From Ignavibacteriales bacterium (GTDB lineage Bacteria > Bacteroidota > Ignavibacteria > Ignavibacteriales > Ignavibacteriaceae): 64,000 bases of DNA. Position numbers and translations under genes: made by a program. The stretch spans positions 1,178,001-1,242,000 of the forward strand of contig CP065001.1 in NCBI GenBank assembly GCA_016700155.1, in the 5' to 3' direction. A model generated the notes under the pieces. It was not told where the DNA came from, searched no databases, and saw only the letters and a program-made list of their open reading frames with translations. Below, piece by piece: positions 26,674 to 35,546 of this stretch (position 1 is its first letter; every line of letters begins with the position of its first letter).

Positions 26674-27201
26674 ATGAAATACTTTATTTTACTACTCGTA
26701 ATAAGCTGCAATCTTAATTCATTACCACAGGACAAAAAAACAGTTCAAACAGTAAAGTATGTTGACCTGAAAAAATACGTAGGGCTGTGGTATGAAATAT
26801 CAAAAATCCCAAACAGGTTTCAGAAGCAATGTATAAGTAATGCAACCGCTAAATATATTCTTGACGAAGATGGTGATATAAAGGTAGTTAATAGCTGCGT
26901 TGATGATGAGAATGAAATGGATATTGCTGAAGGTGTTGCAAAAGTCGTCGATAAAAAATCAAATGCAAAACTTGAAGTTAGTTTTGTAAGTTTTCTTGGT
27001 ATTCGTCCGTTCTGGGGTGACTACTGGATAATTGGTCTTGATGATAATTACAATTGGGCGGTTGTCGGAACACCAGATAGAAAATATGGCTGGGTATTAA
27101 GCCGAACTCCTGAATTAGCCGATGAAATTCTGCTTCATATAAATAATATCTTAAAAGAGAACGGCTACAAACCTGAAAGTTTTGTAAAATCACCTCACTA
27201 A
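26674..27201 (+). CDS. Lipocalin family protein (Blc-like)
   Basis: Matches bacterial lipocalins: YVGLWYEISKIPNRFQ with the GxW motif, then ATAKYILDEDGDIKVVNSC, and WIIGLDDNYNWAVVGTPDRKYGW. A C-terminal helix ends the domain. Blc-type proteins bind fatty acids or lysophospholipids at the outer membrane. The start at 26674 (AAGG just upstream) gives a short hydrophobic leader with a possible lipobox VISC; the signal is short, so the anchoring is uncertain. Confidence 0.87.
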   Translation: MKYFILLLVISCNLNSLPQDKKTVQTVKYVDLKKYVGLWYEISKIPNRFQKQCISNATAKYILDEDGDIKVVNSCVDDENEMDIAEGVAKVVDKKSNAKLEVSFVSFLGIRPFWGDYWIIGLDDNYNWAVVGTPDRKYGWVLSRTPELADEILLHINNILKENGYKPESFVKSPH

Positions 27202-27426
27202 TTGTAGTTGCAGCTGACAATTCTTTTGTAATTCACTTTTGATTTTCAGTAACCCTTTTTCTAAGTTGCGGCAGATTTAATTGTTAATTATCAATGAATT
27301 CTTCCGATTGTTGACTCTTACTGATCACATACTTGTCTTAATAATTTCCCGTTCGTTTAACGATACGGAAATCCAATCAATTAAAATTTATAATTGCTGT
27401 CAAACGCTTACTAAAAGGAGATGTTA

Positions 27427-28101
27427 ATGGGCTGGTTTCTAAAATTTATCAACTCATCTATCGGGAAAAAATTTGTTATGGCTGTAACAGGACTTTTCCT
27501 GGTAATCTTTCTTGTTGTTCACCTTATCGGAAACATTACACTGTTCTTCGGTGCTGAAACTTTTAACCAGTATGTTCTTGCTCTTGATGTCGTTAAACCG
27601 GCAATCAGGGTGATCGAACTTGTACTTCTTGCGACATTCATTCTGCATATCCTGAATGGCTTAAAACTATGGATGGAGAATAAAAAAGCAAGAGGGATAA
27701 CTTATAAAGTTAATGGCTCCCCTGAGAACTCAACTTTATTCTCACGTTTTATGGTTGAGACAGGATCAATAGTTTTTATTTTTCTTGTTCTTCATCTCGC
27801 AACATTTTTTTGGCGGTTTAATTTTCATGATCCGGAAGGATTGGCAGATCATCACAGGTATTTTGATATCGTAGTAAGTTTCTTTCAGATACCGTGGTAT
27901 GCAATCTTCTACATCATAGCAGTTGTGCTTTTAGGATTTCATCTTAATCATGGTTTTCAAAGCGCCTTTCAGACGTTCGGATGGAATCATAAAAAATATT
28001 TTCCGCTCATCAAAAAGATTGGGACGCTCTATGCAATTGTTATGGCAGTTGGTTTTGCATCTATGCCTGTTTATTTCTTTTTCTTTTACGGAGGTAACTA
28101 A
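27427..28101 (+). CDS. sdhC: Succinate dehydrogenase/fumarate reductase cytochrome b subunit
   Basis: A b558-type, five-helix membrane subunit of 224 residues. Candidate haem-ligating histidines lie in VVHLIGNITLFFG, TFILHILNGLKLW, FLVLHLATFFW and LGFHLNHGFQSAF. It anchors SdhAB and passes electrons to or from quinone; with a single membrane subunit this is the type B complex, with two haems in relatives. AAGGAG at 27415-27420 fits the ATG at 27427 better than the one at 27421. The stop codon overlaps the sdhA start (TAATG). Confidence 0.93.
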   Translation: MGWFLKFINSSIGKKFVMAVTGLFLVIFLVVHLIGNITLFFGAETFNQYVLALDVVKPAIRVIELVLLATFILHILNGLKLWMENKKARGITYKVNGSPENSTLFSRFMVETGSIVFIFLVLHLATFFWRFNFHDPEGLADHHRYFDIVVSFFQIPWYAIFYIIAVVLLGFHLNHGFQSAFQTFGWNHKKYFPLIKKIGTLYAIVMAVGFASMPVYFFFFYGGN

Positions 28102-30011
28102 TGGCAAAGCTTGATTCAAAAATTCCAGCAGGAAATATTTCTGAAAAGTGGACTAACCATAAATTCAATATGAAGCTGGTTAACCCGGCAAATAAAAGAA
28201 AGTATGATATAATAGTTGTAGGAACCGGCCTGGCAGGTGCATCTGCAGCCGCGTCACTCGGTGAACTTGGTTACAACGTAAAAGCATTTACTTTTCATGA
28301 CAGCGCAAGAAGAGCACATAGTATAGCAGCACAGGGCGGAATAAACGCGTCTAAAAATTATCAGAATGACGGTGATTCTGTTTTCAGATTATTTTATGAT
28401 ACAGTCAAAGGCGGCGACTTCCGCGCACGCGAAGCGAATGTTCATCGACTTGCTGAAGTCAGCGGAAACATAATTGATCAATGCGTTGCGCAAGGAGTTC
28501 CGTTCGCAAGAGAATACGGCGGCTTACTCGATAACAGATCATTTGGCGGAGCGCAGGTCTCAAGAACATTTTATGCGAGAGGTCAAACGGGACAGCAATT
28601 ACTTCTTGGTGCTGTAAGCGCATTGAACAGACAGGTTGGAAAAGGTTCGGTTAAACTTTATACAAGACGCGAAATGCTTGATGTAGTTGTTGTTGATGGT
28701 GCGGCTAAAGGAATTGTTTGCAGAAATCTTTTAACAGGTGAGATAGAAAAATATTCTGCACATGCAGTTGTACTTGCAACAGGCGGCTACTCAAATGTTT
28801 TCTTCTTATCAACAAACGCGATGAATTGTAATGCGACTGCAATCTGGCGTGCCCATAAAAAGGGTGCCTTCTTTGCAAATCCCTGCTTTACGCAGATTCA
28901 TCCAACATGTCTTCCACTTCACGGTGATTCACAATCAAAACTTACATTGATGAGCGAATCACTTCGTAATGACGGACGTGTTTGGGTATCAAAGAAAAAA
29001 GGAGATTTGAGAAACCCGGGTGATATTCCTGAAGATGAGAGAGATTATTATCTTGAAAGAAAATATCCTTCATTTGGAAATCTTTCACCGAGAGATATTT
29101 CATCAAGAGCCGCTAAAGAAGCTTGTGATGATGGTCGCGGTGTAAAAGGAGGGGAAGCTGTTTACTTAGATTTTAAAGATGCGATTAACAGACTGGGACA
29201 AAAAGTTATAGAAGAGCGTTATGGAAATCTTTTTGAAATATATGAAACGATAACCGGAGAAAATCCCTACAAAGTTCCGATGATGATTTATCCCGCACCG
29301 CATTACACAATGGGAGGACTCTGGGTTGATTACAACCTGATGAGTTCAATCCCGGGACTGTTTGTTCTTGGTGAAGCAAACTTCTCTGATCACGGCGCTA
29401 ATCGTCTTGGCGCATCTGCTCTTATGCAAGGTCTGGCAGATGGTTATTTTGTTATTCCATACACAATGGGAAATTATCTTGCAGGCGATAAACCTTCAGC
29501 AGTCAAAACGGATCATCCGGAATTTGAAAAAGTTGCCGGTGAAGTTAAAGACATCACAAGTAAACTTCTTTCAATCAAAGGGAAAAGAACAGTTGATGAT
29601 CTTCACAAAGAACTTGGACGCGTGATGTGGAACAAAGTAGGGATGGCAAGAAATGAAAAAGGATTAAAAGAAGCTGTCGGCGAAATAAGAACCATCAAAG
29701 AAGAATTCTGGAAAAATGTTACAATACCCGGAAGCGGAGATGATATCAATCAAACTCTTGAACGAGCAGGGAGGCTTGTTGACTATTTTGAACTTGGTGA
29801 ATTGATGGCACTTGATGCATTAAACAGAAATGAATCATGCGGTGGACACTTCAGGGAAGAATTCCAGTTTGAAGATGGTGAAGCAAAGCGTGATGATGAA
29901 AATTATTCTCACGTTGCTGCATGGGAGTACAACGGACCTGAAAAATGGACGATGAATAAAGAACCGTTGAATTTTGAATATGTAAAACCTGCTATAAGGA
30001 GTTACAAATAA
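28101..30011 (+). CDS. sdhA: Succinate dehydrogenase/fumarate reductase flavoprotein subunit
   Basis: The FAD-binding Rossmann motif DIIVVGTGLAGASAAASLGE (residues 36-55) is followed by RAHSIAAQGGINA, with His73 as the probable covalent FAD ligand. The substrate region has FTQIHPTCLPLHG, and LSPRDISSRAAKEAC carries the catalytic Arg. The C-terminal region GEANFSDHGANRLGASALM closes the FAD site. Length (636) is that of the type B enzymes of Bacteroidota. It catalyses succinate/fumarate interconversion in the TCA cycle or fumarate respiration. It overlaps sdhC and sdhB by one base each. Confidence 0.95.
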   Translation: MAKLDSKIPAGNISEKWTNHKFNMKLVNPANKRKYDIIVVGTGLAGASAAASLGELGYNVKAFTFHDSARRAHSIAAQGGINASKNYQNDGDSVFRLFYDTVKGGDFRAREANVHRLAEVSGNIIDQCVAQGVPFAREYGGLLDNRSFGGAQVSRTFYARGQTGQQLLLGAVSALNRQVGKGSVKLYTRREMLDVVVVDGAAKGIVCRNLLTGEIEKYSAHAVVLATGGYSNVFFLSTNAMNCNATAIWRAHKKGAFFANPCFTQIHPTCLPLHGDSQSKLTLMSESLRNDGRVWVSKKKGDLRNPGDIPEDERDYYLERKYPSFGNLSPRDISSRAAKEACDDGRGVKGGEAVYLDFKDAINRLGQKVIEERYGNLFEIYETITGENPYKVPMMIYPAPHYTMGGLWVDYNLMSSIPGLFVLGEANFSDHGANRLGASALMQGLADGYFVIPYTMGNYLAGDKPSAVKTDHPEFEKVAGEVKDITSKLLSIKGKRTVDDLHKELGRVMWNKVGMARNEKGLKEAVGEIRTIKEEFWKNVTIPGSGDDINQTLERAGRLVDYFELGELMALDALNRNESCGGHFREEFQFEDGEAKRDDENYSHVAAWEYNGPEKWTMNKEPLNFEYVKPAIRSYK

Positions 30012-30781
30012 TGGAAACCAAAAAACTAAATCTGAAACTCAAAATCTGGAGACAAAAAAATTCTAACTCCGTAGGCAGTTTTGTTGACTATGATGTATCC
30101 GTTTCACCTGATGCTTCCTTCCTTGAAATGCTTGATGAACTGAACAACACACTTGAAGCTAAAGGTGAAGAAGCGGCTCACTTTGAAAGTGATTGCCGCG
30201 AAGGTATATGCGGAACATGCGGATTGGTTATAAACGGACACCCGCACGGACCGTTACCGAAAATAGCAACCTGTCAACTTCACATGAGAAATTTCAAAGA
30301 TGGTGAAACACTATGGATCGAACCATTCCGTGCCGCAGCATTTCCGGTTATAAAAGATCTTATTGTTGATCGTGCGGGATTTGATAAAATACTTCAGTCT
30401 GGTGGATATGTTTCCGTAAATACCGGCGGAGTTCCTGACGGAAACATGATACCGATTTCAAAAGAGGTAGCAAGTGACGCAATGGATGCAGCCGCCTGTA
30501 TAGGATGCGGTGCGTGTGTTGCTGCCTGTAAAAATGCTTCGGCAATGTTGTTTGTATCAGCCAAAGTTTCACAATACGCTTTGCTGCCGCAGGGGCAGCC
30601 TGAAAGATATGAGCGTGTTGAAAAAATGATAAAGGTCATGGATGATCTTGGATTCGGAAGCTGCACAAATACTTATGCTTGTGAAGCTGAATGTCCAAAA
30701 GGAATTTCAGTCACGAACATTGCAAGAATGAATCGAGACTTTGTTGTTGCAAAGTTTAAGAATAAAGAAGTAAGTGTTTGA
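30011..30781 (+). CDS. sdhB: Succinate dehydrogenase/fumarate reductase iron-sulfur subunit
   Basis: An N-terminal 2Fe-2S ferredoxin domain has DCREGICGTC (Cys62, 67, 70) and Cys88. The C-terminal domain has CIGCGACVAAC and the separated CTNTYACEAECPKGI for the 4Fe-4S and 3Fe-4S clusters. It carries electrons between the flavin and the haem-bearing SdhC. Gene order C-A-B with one-base overlaps makes a tightly coupled operon. Confidence 0.95.
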   Translation: METKKLNLKLKIWRQKNSNSVGSFVDYDVSVSPDASFLEMLDELNNTLEAKGEEAAHFESDCREGICGTCGLVINGHPHGPLPKIATCQLHMRNFKDGETLWIEPFRAAAFPVIKDLIVDRAGFDKILQSGGYVSVNTGGVPDGNMIPISKEVASDAMDAAACIGCGACVAACKNASAMLFVSAKVSQYALLPQGQPERYERVEKMIKVMDDLGFGSCTNTYACEAECPKGISVTNIARMNRDFVVAKFKNKEVSV

Positions 30782-30833
30782 TTCACTTTGCTTCATAAGT
30801 ATTAACCAAATGAGGATGTTGGATAAATCATTT

Positions 30834-30914
30834 CTGTCAACCTGAACTAGATTCAGGTTCTTGTTATTTACGAGACACTTATTTCAAGATTCCGAAACAA
30901 GTTCGGAATGACAG
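30834..30914. repeat. Dispersed GTCAA...ATGACAG element after sdhB
   Basis: CTGTCAACCTGAAC pairs with its CAGGTT partner, and GATTCCGAA/TTCGGAATGACAG forms the second hairpin. It is the same family as the element inside the riboswitch at 24579. Confidence 0.8.
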
Positions 30915-30966
30915 TTGTACAACAACCTGCGAAAGCCGACAGGTATAGGAGAATTTTTATTGAAAC

Positions 30967-30996
30967 AAATCCCGGTTAATAAAATCGGGATTTTTT
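30967..30996 (+). terminator. Intrinsic terminator upstream of the small isomerase-like gene
   Basis: AAATCCCG (30967-30974) and CGGGATTT (30986-30993) form a perfect 8-bp stem followed by a T-run. It ends about 14 bp before the next start codon, so it could end the sdhCAB transcript or act as an attenuator for the next gene. Confidence 0.75.
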
Positions 30997-31010
30997 ATGA
31001 AGGAGAAATT

Positions 31011-31301
31011 ATGAAGATAATAGCAATCGAAAAAGAAATAAAAGGTGTAAGTGATTCACAATTCACAAAATCAATACTGAAAGACGAAGCAGAACAAGCA
31101 TGGCAATTTTATCAGCAAGGATTTTTCAGAGAAATGTATTTTACCAGAGGGACAAACCTTGCTGTAATAATTCTTGAATGTGATGGAATTCTTGAAGCAA
31201 GCCAGATTCTTAATCAGCTTCCACTAGTTAAACAAGGATTAATTGATTTTGAAATAAACGAACTTTTACCTTACAATGGTTTTGAGAGACTTTTCACCTG
31301 A
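31011..31301 (+). CDS. Small muconolactone isomerase-like / YCII-like protein
   Basis: A 96-residue protein with the layout of a dimeric alpha+beta barrel: MKIIAIEKEIKG, AWQFYQQGFFREMYFTRG, LAVIILECDGILEASQILNQLPLV, and LIDFEINELLPYNGFERLF. This pattern is typical of the muconolactone delta-isomerase-like superfamily, whose many members lack a known reaction. AAGGAG at about 31000 fixes the start; the longer frame from 30915 runs through the terminator. It stands alone. Confidence 0.7.
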   Translation: MKIIAIEKEIKGVSDSQFTKSILKDEAEQAWQFYQQGFFREMYFTRGTNLAVIILECDGILEASQILNQLPLVKQGLIDFEINELLPYNGFERLFT

Positions 31302-31337
31302 ATTAATTTGTCTCGTAGTGTTCTGAATTCACAATAA

Positions 31338-31413
31338 GTCATCCCGAATTTATTTCGTGATCGTTTAAGCTGAAGAAGATTCTGAATTAATCCGCCGCGG
31401 CGGACAGAATGAC
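31338..31413. repeat. Dispersed GTCATCCCGAA...AGAATGAC element
   Basis: Ends GTCATCCCGAA and CAGAATGAC with inner CCGCCGCGGCGG palindrome. It is a diverged member of the 24579/30834 family, 24 bp before the next frame opens. Confidence 0.7.
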
Positions 31414-31526
31414 AATTTATTAACCGTTTTCTAACCGTGAACTTAAGTCACTACTCCCCGAATTCTATCCTGCTATTTAATCAGGAAATTTTATATTTTG
31501 CGCACAAAATTGGAGTTAAGAGGGTA

Positions 31527-33128
31527 ATGTTCGAAAAAGAAATTAATTTCATTTCAGATTTTAGTTTAAACAAAGTAAAAAAATTCGGTTCATTCGTAAC
31601 CTTTGAAAAAATACTTGCAACTGATATACATCCCGCTGTAAAGCAATATATCTCAGCCGAATTGGATTACCTGATTTTTAAAGACAGAAATAAACTACTT
31701 CAGGATTCTGCCTTTGATTATTCAGGACAGGAAATAACAAAGTATTTTAATCTCATTGCGCTGGAGATAAAAAAATCAAAACGTATATCTTTTGAAGATA
31801 TGCGGACACTAATCACACAAGCTGTTTCATTCAATATTAATTTTCTCATAAGACCAAAATGGTCACTGGCAAATCTGATATTCGATAATTCCAAGGAGCA
31901 TACTGTACAGGAAGTCGTGATGATGCTCAACTATATTTATTACTACGAATATCTCAAAGATATTTTGAATGAATATCTTGAAAAAAGAAAAGTGATCATC
32001 ATTAATCTTACTGAGTTTGAACTGATCCTGAACAAGCTTGACAGGGAATTATTTACTTCGCGGGCGAACTCACTGCTTGAAAATGTTTTAGTATCTGTTG
32101 CTGAATTTTTTAATGAAGGCGGAGTTAATAAATCAAAAATTTCTCCTCTTTCTATTGAAACATTTTTGAAAGAGAAGAACCTGATGGATCACCTTGTCAC
32201 GTTGCGAAAATCAGTTCCTGCGGAGGACAGGCAGAAATATGATATCTCAGACTTGCGCAAAATACTTTTTGTAGAACCTGTTGTAAAACAGGAATCAAAG
32301 CAATCTGTCAGCGATGAAGACGATCATACACTTGCCGAAATTGAGGATGGCGGTGACAATATTCTTGCTGAAATTGATGATGAAGAAAACTCAATTCAAC
32401 CAGTACAGGAATATGAATCCGTTTCGGAAATTAATGATGTTAATGGTGCCGGAAATTCGGAAAAGCAAAATGATTTTGCCGATACCAGTGTTGAAGCCAA
32501 GAACGAACCTGAATCAGAAAATGAGGAGGATCTTTTATCATTCTATGAAGCTGAGATAAAAGCTCTCGATGATGATGGATTATTTAAAGGTATTGATGAT
32601 GATTTCGACAAGGAATCCTCGAAAAATGAAATCATAGAAACAATGGATGAAGATGTTACCATTCAGAAAGAGAATTCCACAACTTCAGAGAATCAGTATG
32701 AACTTGAATCAAAGAATGATGAAGTGATAAAGGATAAATTACCTGAGTATGAAAAAATAGAATTTGAAGAAGAAATCTTTACGATTGATGCTGACGATAA
32801 TGATGAAGATGAATCCCGGGAAAGTATTGAGAGCGCTAATCATACGGATAATGAAAATGGAAGCACTGTACAGGAAGTAAAAACCAAAACTGAAAAAGAG
32901 CTGTTCAGTTTTATGAGTGATAAAGAAATGGAAAAGATAGTAGGGACTGTTTTCAATGATGATCGTGAAGATTTTGTTACAACACTTGAACGGATATCAG
33001 AGTGCAATACTTATGAAGAGGCATCTGAAATTCTGAAAGGAGTTTACTTTTCGTACAAAGTCAGTCCTTATTCAAGGGAAGCACTGTCGTTAACCAATAT
33101 TGTCTCCTCATATTTTCAACAAGGTTAG
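31527..33128 (+). CDS. Acidic protein of unknown function encoded with obg
   Basis: A 533-residue cytoplasmic protein. The N-terminal half (about 1-250) is helical, with YISAELDYLIFKDR and ILNEYLEKRKVIIINLTEFE. A middle stretch (about 260-470) is very rich in Asp and Glu with little hydrophobic content, so probably disordered. A compact C-terminal module follows (FSFMSDKEMEKIVGTVFND ... SYKVSPYSREALSL). I recognise no family. The start at 31527 follows AGAGGG. Only 3 bp separate it from obg, so the two are translated from one message. No membrane segment or signal peptide is visible from this start. Confidence 0.7.
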   Translation: MFEKEINFISDFSLNKVKKFGSFVTFEKILATDIHPAVKQYISAELDYLIFKDRNKLLQDSAFDYSGQEITKYFNLIALEIKKSKRISFEDMRTLITQAVSFNINFLIRPKWSLANLIFDNSKEHTVQEVVMMLNYIYYYEYLKDILNEYLEKRKVIIINLTEFELILNKLDRELFTSRANSLLENVLVSVAEFFNEGGVNKSKISPLSIETFLKEKNLMDHLVTLRKSVPAEDRQKYDISDLRKILFVEPVVKQESKQSVSDEDDHTLAEIEDGGDNILAEIDDEENSIQPVQEYESVSEINDVNGAGNSEKQNDFADTSVEAKNEPESENEEDLLSFYEAEIKALDDDGLFKGIDDDFDKESSKNEIIETMDEDVTIQKENSTTSENQYELESKNDEVIKDKLPEYEKIEFEEEIFTIDADDNDEDESRESIESANHTDNENGSTVQEVKTKTEKELFSFMSDKEMEKIVGTVFNDDREDFVTTLERISECNTYEEASEILKGVYFSYKVSPYSREALSLTNIVSSYFQQG

Positions 33129-33131
33129 TAA

Positions 33132-34121
33132 ATGTTCATTGATTACGCTGAAATAGAAATCACCTCCGGCGATGGTGGTAAAGGGGCTGTTACATTTAGA
33201 AGGGAAAAGTATGTCCCCAAAGGCGGTCCATCAGGAGGAAACGGTGGTAACGGCGGAAGTGTAATTTTTGAAACTGATATTAATTTATCCACGCTGCTTG
33301 ATTTCAGATATAAAAAAAAGTACAGTGCATCCAGCGGTGCGATAGGCGGCAGTTCATTAAAGGATGGCAAGAGCGGGAGTGATATAATAATTAAAGTACC
33401 GGTTGGTACTATCATTAAAAATTCTGCCAATCAAAAAATCCTTTATGACCTAGATAAAGAGGGAATGAAAGTCACTGCTGCAAAAGGTGGCAAAGGCGGA
33501 AGAGGTAACAGCAACTTTGCAACCCCCACAAACCAGGCACCAAGATATGCGGAACCCGGTACACCCGGCGAATCAAAAAAAGTTATCCTCGAATTAAAAT
33601 TAATTGCAGATGTCGGATTAATTGGTTTTCCAAATGCTGGTAAGTCAACATTGATTTCTACTATCTCCGCTGCGAAACCTAAAATTGCTGATTATCCATT
33701 TACCACGTTAGAACCTAATCTTGGAATAGTGAGGTACAAAGACTATAAAAGTTTTACAGTTGCGGATATTCCGGGTCTAATTGAAGGGGCGCATACAGGT
33801 AAAGGTCTTGGGCATAAATTTTTAAGACATATCGAACGCACCAGGATTTTATTGTTTTTAATCGAATCAACATCAGAAAATCCTCAGCAGGATTATAATG
33901 TTCTGTTGTCTGAATTAAAAAATTACAACCTTGACCTGGTGAACAAGAAAAGGTTAATTGCGTTTACTAAATGTGATCTGTTGACTGAAAGTGAGATTAA
34001 AAAACTTTCAAAGAAAAAGTTAAAAAATAATGAAGGTGAAATTTCAGTCATTTCATCTGCAACAAAAGAAGGAATAGAACCTTTATTAGATAAGCTTTGG
34101 AATATGCTTCATAAAAATTAA
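33132..34121 (+). CDS. obg: Obg/CgtA GTPase
   Basis: An essential GTPase in 50S ribosome assembly and stress signalling. The glycine-rich Obg fold occupies residues 1-158 (KGGPSGGNGGNGGSVIFETD; AAKGGKGGRGNSNFATPTN). The G domain has GFPNAGKST (165-173), the switch region PFTTLEPNLG, DIPG (212-215) and the FTKCD specificity motif. At 329 residues it has the minimal length, without an extra C-terminal OCT domain. It is the second gene of an operon with an acidic unknown protein. Confidence 0.95.
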   Translation: MFIDYAEIEITSGDGGKGAVTFRREKYVPKGGPSGGNGGNGGSVIFETDINLSTLLDFRYKKKYSASSGAIGGSSLKDGKSGSDIIIKVPVGTIIKNSANQKILYDLDKEGMKVTAAKGGKGGRGNSNFATPTNQAPRYAEPGTPGESKKVILELKLIADVGLIGFPNAGKSTLISTISAAKPKIADYPFTTLEPNLGIVRYKDYKSFTVADIPGLIEGAHTGKGLGHKFLRHIERTRILLFLIESTSENPQQDYNVLLSELKNYNLDLVNKKRLIAFTKCDLLTESEIKKLSKKKLKNNEGEISVISSATKEGIEPLLDKLWNMLHKN

Positions 34122-34147
34122 GATGAATCAAACAAACAGGTGAGTAT

Positions 34148-34990
34148 ATGAAAATGAAAAAACCAATTTTGTATTTACTTTTTATTTTCTCCATATCGTG
34201 TTTTAACTCTTGTGATTCCGGTATTAATGTTTTTTCAAAAGCGGATGATGTTCAACTTGGTTTAGATGTTAGTTCGGAGATAAAGGGCAATCCGCAGGAG
34301 TATCCAATCTACCAGGGTGACCCAGCACTCAAAGCTTATATTAATGAAAGATTATTCAATCACATTCTTGCATCGCCGCAGATTGAAAGCAAAACCATTT
34401 ATCCATATCAACTTGAAATTATTGACAAGGATATTTTAAACGCTTTTGCATTACCCGGCGGTTATTTATATGTATATACAGGATTATTGAGTTACCTTGA
34501 TACAGAGGCTGCACTTGCAGGAGTTCTTGGTCATGAAATAGCCCACGCAGAAAGACGTCACGCTACACAAAGAATGACTTCTTATTATGGTGTTTCATTC
34601 CTGCTTAGTCTTATTCTTGGAGAGAACCCTTCTCAAATTGCTGAAGTTGCAGCTAATCTGTTCGTAGGATTGGCATTTTTGGCAAACAGCAGATCAGATG
34701 AAAATGATGCCGACGAGTACTCCTTCAATTATTTAAAAGATACCCGATATTATCCCGGTGGTGTAAAATTCTTTTTTGAAAAAATGAGAGATGAAGGGTT
34801 AGTCAGTTCACAAAGTGATAAAATTGCAACGTTCCTGTCAACTCACCCGGATCCGGTAGACCGTATTGCTAATACCGATCAAAGATTATCTACGGGCGGT
34901 TATTCAATTAAAAATTATCAAAGTTCGGGTGAAGGAATATATCGGGAAGAGTATCAGGCTAATATTAAAAACCGGTTAGGGAAGAGATAA
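34148..34990 (+). CDS. M48-family metalloprotease lipoprotein
   Basis: A signal peptide with lipobox FNSC leads to a zinc protease of the BepA/LoiP type. The motif LGHEIAHAERRH contains HExxH, and the third ligand is in SRSDENDADEYS. FALPGGYLYVYTGLLSYL and STHPDPVDRI are typical of the family. Such enzymes act in the periplasm on misassembled outer-membrane proteins. It is monofunctional, without the C-terminal TPRs of BepA. A ribosome site AGGTGAG precedes the paired ATGs (34148, 34154). Confidence 0.9.
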   Translation: MKMKKPILYLLFIFSISCFNSCDSGINVFSKADDVQLGLDVSSEIKGNPQEYPIYQGDPALKAYINERLFNHILASPQIESKTIYPYQLEIIDKDILNAFALPGGYLYVYTGLLSYLDTEAALAGVLGHEIAHAERRHATQRMTSYYGVSFLLSLILGENPSQIAEVAANLFVGLAFLANSRSDENDADEYSFNYLKDTRYYPGGVKFFFEKMRDEGLVSSQSDKIATFLSTHPDPVDRIANTDQRLSTGGYSIKNYQSSGEGIYREEYQANIKNRLGKR

Positions 34991-35029
34991 TTTTTAAGTT
35001 ATCCTGCTGACATGCGGGTATATTTATCT

Positions 35030-35059
35030 TTGAAATCATCGATTTTGTGGATATATTTG
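35030..35059 (+). promoter_or_regulatory. Bacteroidota-type promoter for tRNA-Met and secG
   Basis: TTG (35030-35032), a 19-bp spacer and TATATTTG (35052-35059) exactly match TTG-N19-TAnnTTTG. The tRNA starts 19 bp downstream, so transcription should begin a few bases before it. Confidence 0.8.
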
Positions 35060-35077
35060 CAATCTAAATTTTGAAAT

Positions 35078-35151
35078 GGCGGGGTAGCTCAGTAGGTTAG
35101 AGCAGTGGAATCATAATCCACGTGTCGGGGGTTCGAATCCCTCCCCCGCTA
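35078..35151 (+). tRNA. tRNA-Met (anticodon CAT)
   Basis: A full cloverleaf: acceptor GGCGGGG with CCCCGCT (last pair G-U), D arm GCTC...GAGC, anticodon stem GTGGA/TCCAC with loop ATCATAA (anticodon CAT), and T arm GGGGG-TTCGAAT-CCCTC. The CCA end is not encoded. The paired first position and the resemblance to elongator Met tRNAs argue against the initiator. tRNA-Ile2 (lysidine-modified CAT) is less likely but not excluded. Confidence 0.93.
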
Positions 35152-35171
35152 CAAGAATTAAGGAGAATATC

Positions 35172-35507
35172 ATGTATACTTTATTAGTAGCTTTATCAAT
35201 AATAATTTCAATTTTGCTGATCATTATTGTACTTATGCAATCCAGCAAGGGCGGTGGATTAGCAGGTACATTTGGCGGGGCAGGCGGTATGGGCTCAATG
35301 TTTGGAACAAGAAGAACTGCGGATTTCCTGAGTAAAGCTACATGGTGGCTTGGTGGAACTCTTGCAGTTTTAGCAATTGTTATAAATTTGTTCTTCCTTC
35401 CGGGACAATCAAGTCAGGATCAGATTGAAAGTGTGATTCAAAAATCAGGAAGACAAAATGTACCAACAACCCCGACTTTACCTCAAAGTACTAACACAAC
35501 CCCATAG
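35172..35507 (+). CDS. secG: Preprotein translocase subunit SecG
   Basis: A small two-helix membrane subunit of the Sec translocon. The first helix (LLVALSIIISILLIIIVLMQ) is followed by the SecG signature SSKGGGLAGTFGG. TRRTADFLSKATWWLG leads into the second helix, and a short polar tail rich in Pro and Thr ends the protein. AAGGAG precedes the ATG. It lies 20 bp after tRNA-Met and probably shares its promoter. Confidence 0.95.
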   Translation: MYTLLVALSIIISILLIIIVLMQSSKGGGLAGTFGGAGGMGSMFGTRRTADFLSKATWWLGGTLAVLAIVINLFFLPGQSSQDQIESVIQKSGRQNVPTTPTLPQSTNTTP

Positions 35508-35518
35508 TTTTGATAATA

Positions 35519-35546
35519 AAGCCTTAGGATTTATTTCCTAAGGCTT
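35519..35546. terminator. Shared bidirectional terminator of secG and dacB
   Basis: AAGCCTTAGGA (35519-35529) and TCCTAAGGCTT (35536-35546) form a perfect 11-bp stem with a 6-nt loop. The stop codon of the minus-strand dacB lies in the loop, so the hairpin overlaps the end of that gene. Confidence 0.8.
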
